Origin: Candidatus Zhuqueibacterota bacterium
Lineage (GTDB): Bacteria > Zhuqueibacterota > Zhuqueibacteria > Residuimicrobiales > Krinioviventaceae
Length of the DNA: 50,024 bases
Direction of reading: 5' to 3'
Assembly: GCA_016929295.1 (NCBI GenBank)
Contig: JAFGJB010000028.1
Coordinates: 1-50,024 of the forward strand
The notes beneath the pieces were generated by a model. It did not search any database, was not told the origin of the DNA, and saw nothing but the letters and a program-made list of their open reading frames with translations. Below are positions 7,142 to 16,077 of the stretch, piece by piece (within the stretch, counting starts at the first letter, position 1; every line of letters starts with the position of its first letter). The translations under genes and the position numbers were made by a program.

Positions 7142-9061
7142 CTATTCGGATTCGGGATGCGGCGATGCGAGAACATCGATGTCGCGTTTAGCCAAAGAGA
7201 TTCGCCACAAGCGCGGCAGATGAGAAAATGACACATGATTCAGGAAGAACAGCTGTGGATCGAAGAACCAGCGATAATGATGAGTGTGCAAGACGGCGCT
7301 TATATACGATTCCCAACGGGATTGCTGACCCCTCCACCATGAATTTTTCTCGTTGCGCTTTTTGAATCGCAAAACAGCCTGCAGCAGCGCTCGGGATAGA
7401 ATCTTGGTATCTTTTCTGTTTGCCCCTTCAACAAACCGCAGATAAATTTCATACAAAATCTGCAATGCCTGTTGAAAGTCCCGGACAGATGCGGAAGGAG
7501 TGTTGCCGTTTATGTGGGCAGAAGCGGCTGTTGCAAAGGATATATCTCTCGCAAGAATGGTTTGGAGAGAGCGCTGGACAATCTTGATGTAATAGTGTTC
7601 TCTCTCATCAGGGCAGACGGACTGGGTGACGCTCTCTTGATGCTGACGCCAAAAGGCCACTCTCTGCGGAATGGAAGCGGCTTTGCCCGTCAGGATTATT
7701 TTGGCAAGCAGATCCATATCCTCTCCGTGGATCAGCGTCAGGTCATAGCCCCCGCAGTCGAGCGCCTTGTCGCGACGGTACATGACCGTGGAATGGATGA
7801 GGCAATTGCCCATAGTGAGGCGCCAGCGTATTTCCAGGTCATCAATGGGCACCCTTTTCATTTTTCGCACCGTTCTGCCGCGCGCATCGACAATTCCATA
7901 ATAACCGCCGAGCACAACGACGTCAGGATGAGCGTCAAAATAGGCAACTTGCAGCGCAAACCGTTGCACCTCGCATAGATCGTCCTGATCAAGAATGGCG
8001 ACAAATTCGCCCTTGGCCGCCATCAAGCCGATGTGGCGAGCGTGCGTCACGCCATAATTTTTCTCCAATCGAACAATTCTAAACCGCGGATCCGCCTGCG
8101 CATATTTTTCAAATATCTGAACACTGTCATCTGTCGACGCATCATCGACGACAAGCACCTCAAAATCGGAGTAGGTTTGCGCTATCAGGCTGTCAAATGC
8201 AGCAGCAATGTACTTTTCACCATTATAACACGCCATCAAGACCGTTATGCGGGGGGGAAAGCGAGGTGCTTTCGACGCCTCATGTGCATTTGTCATTTGG
8301 CCGCATCCCCCTTTCTGTTTGAAATAGACAATGACCTTGCTATATTTTACAAACACGTGCAGACAGGAAATGAGCGACGCGACGATTCCGGCGAAACCGT
8401 CCAAAAAACCGAATTTGAAAACATACATTCGCAGAAACGTCCATGTGGCGTGTACAAAGGGTGTCAACAGAGTGACTTTCTTCCCTTGCCGTATAATTTC
8501 CTCCGCAGCGATGTCGGTAAATTTATCCACTGTTTGCAGATGATCGGAAATGCTATCAAATGAGAGGTGAAGCAGATCGCCCTGCAAATCGTGCACCCTT
8601 GACCCATCGACTACAACTTTATCGTGCGGATTCACGCCGCCCCATTTCCCTTTATTTTTATTGAACAGACGAACTTTTTTATCCGGATACCAGATATGGT
8701 TGAGCCATCTGTAAATGTAAAATGTTTTGCGCGACAGTCGATAGGCATCGTATTCATCAAGACTTTCTTTGATTGCCAAAATGGCTTGCTGCAGCTGCGG
8801 CGAGAGGCGCTCGTCACAATCCAAAGACAGCACCCATTCATTACACGCCTTGCTGACGGCGACATTCTTCTGCTGCACATGGCCAAGAAAGGGCTGGATG
8901 AAGAGTTTATCGGTATAATGCGCGGCAATATTGAGCGTGTCATCGGTGCTGTTCGAGTCCACAACAATAATTTCGTCCACAACTGCTGACAGACTTTGCA
9001 GGCACGCTTCTATCTTTTGCTCTTCATTGAACGAGATGATGCAGGCGCTTATTTGGGGCAT
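7142..9061 (-). CDS. Tandem GT2-GT2 glycosyltransferase fusion (WaaE-like plus second GT2)
   Basis: The 639 residues hold two complete GT2 (GT-A fold) domains. Domain 1 (about 1-250) matches the WaaE/KdtX-like LPS-core transferases: ISACIISFNEEQKIEACL, DSNSTDDT and LDCDER. Domain 2 (from about 271) starts with ITVLMACYNGEKYIAAAF, then VVDDASTDDS and the metal-binding LDQDD. A ribosome-site-like AGGGGG lies about 10 nt before an internal ATG at 8296, exactly at the domain junction, so domain 2 might also be made alone. It is the last gene of the minus-strand LPS cluster. The sugars transferred cannot be read from the sequence. Confidence 0.85.
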   Translation of the reverse strand: MPQISACIISFNEEQKIEACLQSLSAVVDEIIVVDSNSTDDTLNIAAHYTDKLFIQPFLGHVQQKNVAVSKACNEWVLSLDCDERLSPQLQQAILAIKESLDEYDAYRLSRKTFYIYRWLNHIWYPDKKVRLFNKNKGKWGGVNPHDKVVVDGSRVHDLQGDLLHLSFDSISDHLQTVDKFTDIAAEEIIRQGKKVTLLTPFVHATWTFLRMYVFKFGFLDGFAGIVASLISCLHVFVKYSKVIVYFKQKGGCGQMTNAHEASKAPRFPPRITVLMACYNGEKYIAAAFDSLIAQTYSDFEVLVVDDASTDDSVQIFEKYAQADPRFRIVRLEKNYGVTHARHIGLMAAKGEFVAILDQDDLCEVQRFALQVAYFDAHPDVVVLGGYYGIVDARGRTVRKMKRVPIDDLEIRWRLTMGNCLIHSTVMYRRDKALDCGGYDLTLIHGEDMDLLAKIILTGKAASIPQRVAFWRQHQESVTQSVCPDEREHYYIKIVQRSLQTILARDISFATAASAHINGNTPSASVRDFQQALQILYEIYLRFVEGANRKDTKILSRALLQAVLRFKKRNEKNSWWRGQQSRWESYISAVLHTHHYRWFFDPQLFFLNHVSFSHLPRLWRISLAKRDIDVLASPHPESE

Positions 9062-9068
9062 ACGATGG

Positions 9069-10115
9069 CTACTCCTTCACCTGAATGCCGAAATTGGCGG
9101 CAATGTCCCTGAAGCGGTTCAACGCATCGGTGGCCGTGAAGCCAAAATGGCGCTCCGGTTCCAGTTTGTACTCCGGATTGTGGAGATGAAAGTGTGTCGG
9201 GACAAAGCCCTGCGCCGACCAGGCGATGATCTCCACCGATCCGAAAAACCCGAGCGTTGGCGTTTTGGTGGCGACGGCGAGATGGTAGAGCCCGCCGTCA
9301 TTACAAAACAGAAATGTCGCACGCCGGAGAAAAGCTGCCGCTTGCCCAAGCGTCAGCTGCGGCAGAATGAGCGCCCGAGTTTTCATCTCTGCGGCCATGG
9401 TCTCGGCATACGATCTCTCGTTCGGTCCCCAGATCAACACCGTGGCCAAATCCGTTCGCTCAGCCACCATGTCCGCAAATTCTGCAAAACGACTTGTCTT
9501 CCACGCTTTATAACGATAGGTGGTGCCGGGCGAATAGATGGCCATTCTTTTGCCAGACAGGCCATTCTCTCTCATCCACGCATCTGCGAACTTGTGTTCC
9601 TGCCCGGATATGTAAAAAAACAGCTGCAGCGGTTCTTCATCTATGCCGAACGGCTTGAGCATATCATATCTTTTTGCCGCATTATATTTCGTCGGCCCAT
9701 ATTCGGCCTTGATATTGGAAAACATGGCGCTCTGTCCGGAGCTATAGCCCAAGCGATAACGCGCGCCGCTGAGCGCGACAATCTGGGATGAGGAGGTTGA
9801 CGCATTCTGGTCAATCACCAAATCGTAGCGACGTTTAAAGACGGTCCAAAAACTGACGAGCCGATCATAAATGTACCACTTGCCGTTGCGCATGTTCACA
9901 GCGACGACGTCATCGAGCGATGGATGTTTATATACCATACGATCGTAGGGTTTCGTGACAAAAAAATCAATCCGGGCTTGAGGGAATCTCCGCCGCAACG
10001 CCGGCAGATAGGCCGACGTCAGCAGAACATCGCCAAAGGGTTTGGGTTGGACAACCAGGATTTTCTCAATTCTTGACAGGTTGACGAGTTTGCCGCGCCA
10101 GTTCAAATACTTCAT
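9069..10115 (-). CDS. Glycosyltransferase family 9
   Basis: The 348-residue GT9 protein has an N-terminal ILVVQPKPFGDVLLTSAYL strand-loop, a central YSPGTTYRYKAWK in place of the usual PGAxWxxKxW loop, and LFCNDGGLYHLAVATKTP as the donor-site motif. The family transfers heptose or similar sugars in LPS-core assembly in the cytosol. It is separated by 7 bp from the downstream GT2 fusion and by 40 bp from the upstream GT2, and is therefore co-transcribed. The altered loop suggests a donor or acceptor different from the plus-strand GT9 pair. Confidence 0.87.
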   Translation of the reverse strand: MKYLNWRGKLVNLSRIEKILVVQPKPFGDVLLTSAYLPALRRRFPQARIDFFVTKPYDRMVYKHPSLDDVVAVNMRNGKWYIYDRLVSFWTVFKRRYDLVIDQNASTSSSQIVALSGARYRLGYSSGQSAMFSNIKAEYGPTKYNAAKRYDMLKPFGIDEEPLQLFFYISGQEHKFADAWMRENGLSGKRMAIYSPGTTYRYKAWKTSRFAEFADMVAERTDLATVLIWGPNERSYAETMAAEMKTRALILPQLTLGQAAAFLRRATFLFCNDGGLYHLAVATKTPTLGFFGSVEIIAWSAQGFVPTHFHLHNPEYKLEPERHFGFTATDALNRFRDIAANFGIQVKE

Positions 10116-10155
10116 TGGTTCACGCTTTGTTTCATTGCGTCATGTGGGTACAGGC

Positions 10156-11004
10156 TCATTTTATCTCCATATAATCCACCGTTTCCTGCTCTCGAGGGTT
10201 GTTGATGCCGTAGGTGCAATAGAAATCCCCTCTCATGATCTGCTTGACTCGCTCACTATAATACTCCAGGTTGACCCGTCTGGTCCCTTCGCGGTGCGGT
10301 TCGTGCCACATGTGCATGGGGTACTCTCTGAAAAATGGATTCTTTCCGGTGATGCCGGCAGCATCCAGGCGACGACCCAAATCATCATCCTCATTACCCC
10401 AACCCTGATAGTTTTCATCAAAACCGTTCACCGTGAAAAAATCCGCACGTGATACGGCGAACAATCCCCCCCTCAGCTTGGGGCCAATATGCCGGACATG
10501 CAGCTTTTTACACAAAACATAAAACAGATCTTTGCGATATTGCCTGCCGATGTCGTTCAACTGCCGCCGGGTGACGAGACCATGATAGTTCCCCGCGCGC
10601 AGCATATCAGGGGTCAGATTTTTTGTCTGCTCTTCATCCAGGCGGATTTCCCAGGAGACCAAAAACCGACGCGGCTGAAAATGATCGACAAAGGTACGGA
10701 TGAATCCGTTTGTGTAAATAATATCCTGATCCAAAAATATTAACCAGTCGCCAGTTGAAGCTCGAACGCCGTTATTGCGAATTTTGGAGAGTCTGAACCC
10801 CTTATTTTCCTGGCGCACGTATTTGATATGGAATGGTAAATCTTTTGCCAATTCTTTCACCAGACCGAGGACGTCTTCAGATGAACCATCATCTGTCACC
10901 ACCAGCTCATCAATCCGGAACGATTGATGCTGCAGGCATAAAAGAGCGCGACCGAGAAAATCCAGACGATTGAATACCGGAATGATCAGAGAGATCGTTT
11001 TCAT
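10156..11004 (-). CDS. Glycosyltransferase family 2 with galactosyltransferase-type C-terminal domain
   Basis: The 282 residues begin with the GT2 motif SLIIPVFNRLDFLGRAL, the nucleotide-binding VTDDGSSED and the metal-binding FLDQD. A C-terminal segment GGLFAVSRADFFTVNGFDENYQGWGNEDDD matches the domain shared with beta-1,4-galactosyltransferase-type and chondroitin-polymerase-type enzymes. It probably adds a hexose or HexNAc to the core or O-chain oligosaccharide. It is followed 40 bp later by a GT9 gene. A 159-bp AT-rich gap upstream separates it from the next GT2 gene, so it may have its own start of transcription. Confidence 0.85.
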   Translation of the reverse strand: MKTISLIIPVFNRLDFLGRALLCLQHQSFRIDELVVTDDGSSEDVLGLVKELAKDLPFHIKYVRQENKGFRLSKIRNNGVRASTGDWLIFLDQDIIYTNGFIRTFVDHFQPRRFLVSWEIRLDEEQTKNLTPDMLRAGNYHGLVTRRQLNDIGRQYRKDLFYVLCKKLHVRHIGPKLRGGLFAVSRADFFTVNGFDENYQGWGNEDDDLGRRLDAAGITGKNPFFREYPMHMWHEPHREGTRRVNLEYYSERVKQIMRGDFYCTYGINNPREQETVDYMEIK

Positions 11005-11163
11005 ACGATTTGCATATCGACAGACGTTTTCATTGTTCAGAGAGCAAGGAACAGATATTTTTCATGATTGACGCATTGGACGGACAATCAGTTGTTCAAT
11101 ATAATATTTACAGCGGACAATACATACATTATTGTTGCGTCAAATTTCTTCGCCGGCATCGCT

Positions 11164-11913
11164 TTAAAAAATGAATTTGACATTTTTTTGAACAAAAGCG
11201 CCAAGGCTGAAAAGCAGACGATCGGTGCGCGAATAGTGCATTTTTTTAATGCGTTCCTTCTCCTCCTCGTGAAGATTTTGATGAGACGGTTTTGTCGAGA
11301 CGCCGCCCTCATGAAACAGCGTCACCAGCGTATCAATGTGGCCATAGCGAAGATGGTTTTTTTCCATGCCGCGCACAAACCACTCAAAATCACCGGCGAT
11401 CTGAAATGACGTATCAAAGGGACCATTGCGCTCAAAAGCCTGACGGGAAAAAAAAGTCGCCGGATGCGGCAGACATTCCATAAACATTGTCAATCGCCTG
11501 CGTTTCATCGGCTTCCACATCCAGCCGGCGCCAGTGACAGGATTGTAGTAAAAAAGATTGCCGTAAAAGACATCGAACTCGTCGTGACCGCTGATGAACG
11601 CGGCGCATTTCGACAAAACATCCTCATGAACGAAATAGTCGCCGGCATTGATAAAGATGATATAATCTCCCGTCGCCGATGCGAGGCCTCTGTTCATAGC
11701 GTCGTAAATGCCGCTATCCGCGCTGCTGTAAACTCGGCAAAGGCCTTTATATTTGTCAACAACATCGAGCGTGCCATCGATCGAGCGCCCATCCATGATA
11801 ATATACTCGACAGAGCTATACGTCTGACTGACGACACTCAGGACAGTTCGTTCAATGACTCGCGCCTCATTCTTGCAGACCGTCACGACAGATATTTTCA
11901 TATCACGACCCAT
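11164..11913 (-). CDS. Glycosyltransferase family 2 (WcaA-like)
   Basis: The 249-residue GT-A enzyme has an N-terminal ISVVTVCKNEARVIERTVLSV, then IIMDGRSIDGT, YDAMNRGLASATGDYIIFINAGD (the DxD equivalent is modified to NAGD, as in many WcaA-type proteins) and HPATFFSR. It presumably extends an LPS or capsule oligosaccharide. The ATG at 11913 has AGGAGG about 9 nt upstream and overlaps the preceding GT9 gene by 11 bp. The alternative ATG at 11901 would remove the overlap. The last residues are basic and hydrophobic (KNVKFIF), suggesting membrane association. Confidence 0.84.
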   Translation of the reverse strand: MGRDMKISVVTVCKNEARVIERTVLSVVSQTYSSVEYIIMDGRSIDGTLDVVDKYKGLCRVYSSADSGIYDAMNRGLASATGDYIIFINAGDYFVHEDVLSKCAAFISGHDEFDVFYGNLFYYNPVTGAGWMWKPMKRRRLTMFMECLPHPATFFSRQAFERNGPFDTSFQIAGDFEWFVRGMEKNHLRYGHIDTLVTLFHEGGVSTKPSHQNLHEEEKERIKKMHYSRTDRLLFSLGAFVQKNVKFIF

Positions 11914-13078
11914 GGCATAGAACCTCCTCGATCGCCCGCTTTACCTTCGCAACGGGGATGGAACTGACATCATAACCGGATGCGTACTGCGCGGCATAAT
12001 CTTCAAAAGCTTTGCTGCCTTTTTTTTTGTCAAGTTCCGGCGGAAAAACAAAGCGCACCTTGAAGCCATAGTTTTCCGGATAATGATTAAAACGAAATGC
12101 ATGAGTGCCGGCCGTCAGACAGACCGTCGGCACATTGAGCAGGACAGCCATATGAATGAGACCCGAATCGTTGCCGACGACGATATGCGCCCTGGCAAGA
12201 ACCGCGGCCGCCTCAAGCAGGGACGTCTGATTGCACAAGTTGACAGCCGGGCACTTGCATCTTTTCATGATGTCGAGAATCCAGCGCTGGTCTCTTTTAC
12301 CCTTACCGAGCAGCCTGATCTCCAGTCCATGTTGAAAATAGAGGTAATCGGCGATCTCAAACAAGCACGGCCAATACTTGAATACGGAACTCGTTCCCGG
12401 CATGACGACGGCATATGCATTGGCGAGCGGGCGATCTTTTCCGAGTCGCGGGAGACTCGGCATCTTGACAGCAACAGGTTGCTGAATGATATTTTCAATG
12501 ATCTCACGATTTCGCTCAAATTCAAATCGAGGAGTATTGTGAACCTTGATCAGTGTGGTGTAAAATGAATCGGTGACAAGTCGTTGACGCTCATTTTGGT
12601 TCATGCAATCGCCATCCACGCCGATTCGCTGCCCAGCGGCAGTTGCCTGCATGAGCATATCGCCGTAGATATCGCGCGAAAAGGTTGGCTGTACGGCGAC
12701 AGAGAAGCCGCGCCGGTAGAGGAGATCGACAACGCGCATGAAATAGTCCCGCCGCTTTTTCAGTCTTTCAACATCAATCCAGATGAAATCATCGACATGA
12801 CCGGCATCCAGATGGTGTGCCAATTCTTTGCAAACGACGTTGGCGCAGAGCGTCAAATGCCAACCCTTGAATCGGGCGCTGTTGCGGATGACGGGCAAAA
12901 AATTACGAAAGAGCACATAATCACCGAGATGATCAAGCCGAAGCAGCAAGCACGTCTGCGGATAGACGGTTCGTTCGCTCTTTTTCATTCTGTGCGACAG
13001 AAACAGGGCTTTTGTATTTGACAACAGACGTCGCTTTTTAAACCGATGCCCCAGCTTTTTATAGTTCGGAACAGACAT
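11903..13078 (-). CDS. Glycosyltransferase family 9 (heptosyltransferase-like)
   Basis: From the ATG at 13078 the product has 391 residues. An N-terminal basic leader of about 40 residues (KKLGHRFKKRRLL) precedes the GT9 core, which starts LLLRLDHLGDYVLFRNFLPV. The loop VVMPGTSSVFKYWP and the donor-site motif VVGNDSGLIHMAVLLNVPT follow. The ATG chosen lies 2 bp after the stop of the upstream gene. The frame stays open for 36 more codons inside that gene, but nothing conserved is there. It is the fourth GT9 gene in 8 kb, which implies a core with several heptose-like residues. Confidence 0.86.
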   Translation of the reverse strand: MSVPNYKKLGHRFKKRRLLSNTKALFLSHRMKKSERTVYPQTCLLLRLDHLGDYVLFRNFLPVIRNSARFKGWHLTLCANVVCKELAHHLDAGHVDDFIWIDVERLKKRRDYFMRVVDLLYRRGFSVAVQPTFSRDIYGDMLMQATAAGQRIGVDGDCMNQNERQRLVTDSFYTTLIKVHNTPRFEFERNREIIENIIQQPVAVKMPSLPRLGKDRPLANAYAVVMPGTSSVFKYWPCLFEIADYLYFQHGLEIRLLGKGKRDQRWILDIMKRCKCPAVNLCNQTSLLEAAAVLARAHIVVGNDSGLIHMAVLLNVPTVCLTAGTHAFRFNHYPENYGFKVRFVFPPELDKKKGSKAFEDYAAQYASGYDVSSIPVAKVKRAIEEVLCHGS

Positions 13079-13080
13079 GT

Positions 13081-14172
13081 TCAAGCGACAACCGCCAGTG
13101 AATCCATGTAATCGGCCAACGCTTTGCGCTTTGTCCTGCGAATAATGTCGCCGAAATGCGGTGCGCTGTTCGCAAGCTTTACGCACCGATCGACGAGCGC
13201 ATCGACCGTCACGTCGTTGACATGTACTCGTTCGCTCACAATAGAATCCGCCATGCGTGCCCGCGAATCATTGCCAATCACCAGCGACGGCTTGCCAAGA
13301 CTGGCCAGCGCATAGGCGGCGTGCAGACGATTGACAATGCCGTACTGTGCACGAGCGTACAATTTGATATAGTCCGCAGGATGCGTTGAATAAAACGTCT
13401 TTGCATCCCGGTCGATAGAACGCGCCAATTCCACCTCTGCCAGACTGTGACAGGCAAAAACAACATCTACCTGGTGACGAATCGCGCTATAGAACCGCAT
13501 AAAAACATGCTTCCACTTTTCCGTATCAATTGTTTGACCAAAAGAATAGTGGCCCGCCAGTTCCATGAAATTGAGGACGACAAATTCGCCGCTTGCAGAT
13601 TCGATATGATACTCATCGACCGCAAAGAGAGACGGGCAGGGCAAGACCGGCGCCGTCGCATTGGCGCGCCGCAAAATCACCTGCGCCAGATCATCGCGAA
13701 GCGTCGTCACTCGAGCGGCGTCAAACAAGCGTTGAATATAGTGCAAGCAACGTTCGCACACCTCGCTGCCTTCAGAGTGATAAGATTGGCACGAGCCACC
13801 GGCGATATTCAGCAAGTGAGCCTTTCTGTTCCTGGCCAGCCGCCTTGTGATGAGAGGCTCATACCATTCATTATCGCAGCAATGCGCCTTCACCTGTTCA
13901 TGACACCAGTAAACCGGAGCGCCGCATTGGATGACGAGATCTGCTTCCAGGATTCGATCGCGCGTGATGCGCACCGGCAGCAGTCGATCGAGTCGGTCGC
14001 ACTTTCTCACCCTCTCGAAACCGTAGCGAGCCGTGATCGGCGCATGTTTGTGTATGTTTTCAAACTGTATGGTCCTCTCCGGCCAGAGCTTTTTCAGCAG
14101 ATATTTTATGCCATCCCGGACAAAATCATCGCCGGGATTGTGTTTCACAGTTGTGATGAGTGCAATGCGCAT
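13081..14172 (-). CDS. Polysaccharide pyruvyl transferase-like protein
   Basis: The 363-residue protein starts MRIALITTVKHNPGDDFVRDGIKYLL, the usual opening of the WcaK/CsaB polysaccharide pyruvyl transferase family (GD near the N-terminus). ADLVIQCGAPVYW and the C-terminal ARAQYGIVNRLHAAYALASLGKPSLVIGND also fit the family, with the conserved NRLHA box. Such enzymes put ketal pyruvate from PEP on a sugar, or are GT-B relatives of unknown activity. A Cys cluster (GGSCQSYHSEG, then CERC at about 139-142) is notable. The ATG at 14172 is 8 bp after the acyltransferase stop; the open frame upstream overlaps that gene and is rejected. Confidence 0.75.
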   Translation of the reverse strand: MRIALITTVKHNPGDDFVRDGIKYLLKKLWPERTIQFENIHKHAPITARYGFERVRKCDRLDRLLPVRITRDRILEADLVIQCGAPVYWCHEQVKAHCCDNEWYEPLITRRLARNRKAHLLNIAGGSCQSYHSEGSEVCERCLHYIQRLFDAARVTTLRDDLAQVILRRANATAPVLPCPSLFAVDEYHIESASGEFVVLNFMELAGHYSFGQTIDTEKWKHVFMRFYSAIRHQVDVVFACHSLAEVELARSIDRDAKTFYSTHPADYIKLYARAQYGIVNRLHAAYALASLGKPSLVIGNDSRARMADSIVSERVHVNDVTVDALVDRCVKLANSAPHFGDIIRRTKRKALADYMDSLAVVA

Positions 14173-14180
14173 GGCAACAG

Positions 14181-15089
14181 TTATGCTTTTATGGACACAT
14201 AATCGCTCGGTGGCGGCGTCTTCCATCTGCGATGCATCCAAAACCAGTGATCCGGCCAGCGTCGAACTTTTTCTTCCAGTTTTGCAGCGTGACGCTGCGT
14301 GACTATTCGAACATTTTCCTCGCTCGTTCCGGACAAATCATCTGTCGGGATTTTTTCGAAAAATGCCTCGTACTTGCCATCCTGGCGTTGGATGCAGGTG
14401 GAAAAAATCAGCTGGGCGCCCGTTTTCAAAGCGAGCAGCGCGGGACCGGCTGCTGTCGCGGACGGGATATTGAAATAATCGACAAAGACACCATCGTTAT
14501 GGGCGTCCTGATCCGCGAGCAGGGCGACAAGCTTGTTCTGGCGCAGCGCCCGCAGGAACTCGCGAACGCCCATGCCGAGCGGCACCGTCTCGATGCCGGC
14601 GCTCTGGCGAAAGGCGTTTATCATCCTGTCCACCAGAATATTTCGTTGCCGCCGAGCGATAACCACCAGCGGGAATCCGGCAGCGACAATAGCGCATGCC
14701 ATCACCTCCCAGTTGCCAAAATGGCCGCTCATCAGCAGCGTTCCCCGGCCCGAACGACAGGAATCGCGCAATACATCCAGGTTATGCATCAATACGCGCT
14801 CGGCAATCTCTTCGGACGACCGAACCGGCGTTCGCAAAAACTCGAAAAAATTACGCCCGAACATGATGTATGTATTGCGCGCGATGGTGCGACGCTGTTT
14901 TTGCGTCAGCGCGGGCATAGCCTTGCCCAAATTGGCCAGGACAACGGCTCTGCGTATGGGTATGCAATGATAAACAACAGCGCCGACGAGCCGGCCGAGC
15001 CTGACCGCGGTCGCGGGAGCTAAAGATTGGACAATACGGGTGACAATCAAGAGGGCTGCATATTCGATTCTATTCTTCCATTCGTTCAT
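14181..15089 (-). CDS. Lipid A biosynthesis acyltransferase (LpxL/HtrB family)
   Basis: The 302-residue inner-membrane enzyme of the LpxL/LpxM family transfers a secondary acyl chain from acyl-ACP to the lipid A precursor. Visible marks are an N-terminal hydrophobic segment (YAALLIVTRIVQSLAPATAVRLG), the catalytic HFGNWE (HX4E motif), VIARRQRN, the LLADQDAH segment and TGAQLIF. It sits amid LPS-core transferases, consistent with late lipid A acylation. The ATG at 15089 is chosen; a GTG at 15092 is immediately upstream in frame. No strong ribosome site is seen. No second LpxL paralogue occurs in the window. Confidence 0.9.
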   Translation of the reverse strand: MNEWKNRIEYAALLIVTRIVQSLAPATAVRLGRLVGAVVYHCIPIRRAVVLANLGKAMPALTQKQRRTIARNTYIMFGRNFFEFLRTPVRSSEEIAERVLMHNLDVLRDSCRSGRGTLLMSGHFGNWEVMACAIVAAGFPLVVIARRQRNILVDRMINAFRQSAGIETVPLGMGVREFLRALRQNKLVALLADQDAHNDGVFVDYFNIPSATAAGPALLALKTGAQLIFSTCIQRQDGKYEAFFEKIPTDDLSGTSEENVRIVTQRHAAKLEEKVRRWPDHWFWMHRRWKTPPPSDYVSIKA

Positions 15090-15118
15090 CACACAAATTT
15101 ACATATTCGGGGATAATT

Positions 15119-16060
15119 TCACAATAAAAGATTATCCTCCTCCTCGTTTCGCTCTGTCTCTTCCGATTCCAGGCGCCAGCGTTCCTCTATCCTTCTATTA
15201 TGAACCTTGCGGAGAATAAACGCCGAGACGAGCAAAATGAAGATAGCGATCCACAGATAATCGTCAAGCTCGAACAGCCATACCCATTTTGATGTCTGTC
15301 GAATATGGTTCTGCCACTCGATCTCAAAATCGGCAAAAGCGCTGCCGGTTGCCGATATGAAACAGGCATCCAGGCTTTGGCCTTGTTTGAGCCCTTTGAT
15401 GATTTGTCTCAGGGCGTCGATGTCATAGGTTCTCAGCAAATAATCGACTGCTGAAAAACTCTGCTGATATGCCAGGTCAGCTTTGATTTGATGATAGTCC
15501 AAAACATAGTCGATCTCGGAGAGCGGGATGATCGAGCCGGTTGCCACCGCTTTGGCGAGCGCGGTCCCCGTCTTCCAGCGCTCCTGACGCGAATAAAAGA
15601 TAGCCAGGCCTTCGTCCAGCCATCGTGGCAACTTTGCCCCCAGATGCTGGTGAATGAGTAAATGAAAAAATTCATGAATCAGCGTCGTTTCAAAAGAATC
15701 ATCCGGATTCCACCGCGGAGATTTTATGACCATTGTATTGATCAACGGATTGGCAAAGGCGCCTGTCCACGCCGGCAGGCGACCGCGCAACGTTTCGTGA
15801 AATGACTTTCTGGTCGGCATGATGTAAACATGAAAAGAGTCGACGCCATTCAATTGCAGATCAAATGATATTTCCTCATATGCCATGAACAAAGGCGTGA
15901 AGGCGGCTCGCGCATAAGCAGAGTCCTGTGCGACAAAGTGAATGGTAAAAGGCTGGCGCGTGAGCATCTGGAATTGAAAATCGAGAGTTGCAGGAGGGCA
16001 AATGCTGTTCGCAGATCCTGAGAGGAGCACAACAATTGTGATGAGATATATACACCGCAT
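15119..16060 (-). CDS. Membrane-anchored gluzincin metallopeptidase (peptidase MA-like family)
   Basis: The 313-residue protein starts with a signal peptide (CIYLITIVVLLSGSANS). It carries a zinc site H129-E130-x2-H133 with a third ligand E150 in WLDEGLAIFYS, typical of the peptidase-MA/gluzincin superfamily. A single C-terminal helix (about 273-291, LWIAIFILLVSAFIL) and a charged acidic tail (ETERNEEEDNLLL) follow, so the catalytic domain should face the periplasm and the tail the cytoplasm. It follows the small four-Cys protein by 17 bp and precedes the LpxL-like gene by 29 bp. The substrate is unknown; the location suggests envelope protein or lipoprotein processing. Confidence 0.75.
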   Translation of the reverse strand: MRCIYLITIVVLLSGSANSICPPATLDFQFQMLTRQPFTIHFVAQDSAYARAAFTPLFMAYEEISFDLQLNGVDSFHVYIMPTRKSFHETLRGRLPAWTGAFANPLINTMVIKSPRWNPDDSFETTLIHEFFHLLIHQHLGAKLPRWLDEGLAIFYSRQERWKTGTALAKAVATGSIIPLSEIDYVLDYHQIKADLAYQQSFSAVDYLLRTYDIDALRQIIKGLKQGQSLDACFISATGSAFADFEIEWQNHIRQTSKWVWLFELDDYLWIAIFILLVSAFILRKVHNRRIEERWRLESEETERNEEEDNLLL

Positions 16061-16077
16061 GCTGGAATTTAAACAAT

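Noticed and set aside
13447-14202. Plus-strand frame of about 250 codons opposite the pyruvyl transferase-like gene
   Set aside because: No motif, no ribosome site and antisense to a gene with family motifs in an operon.
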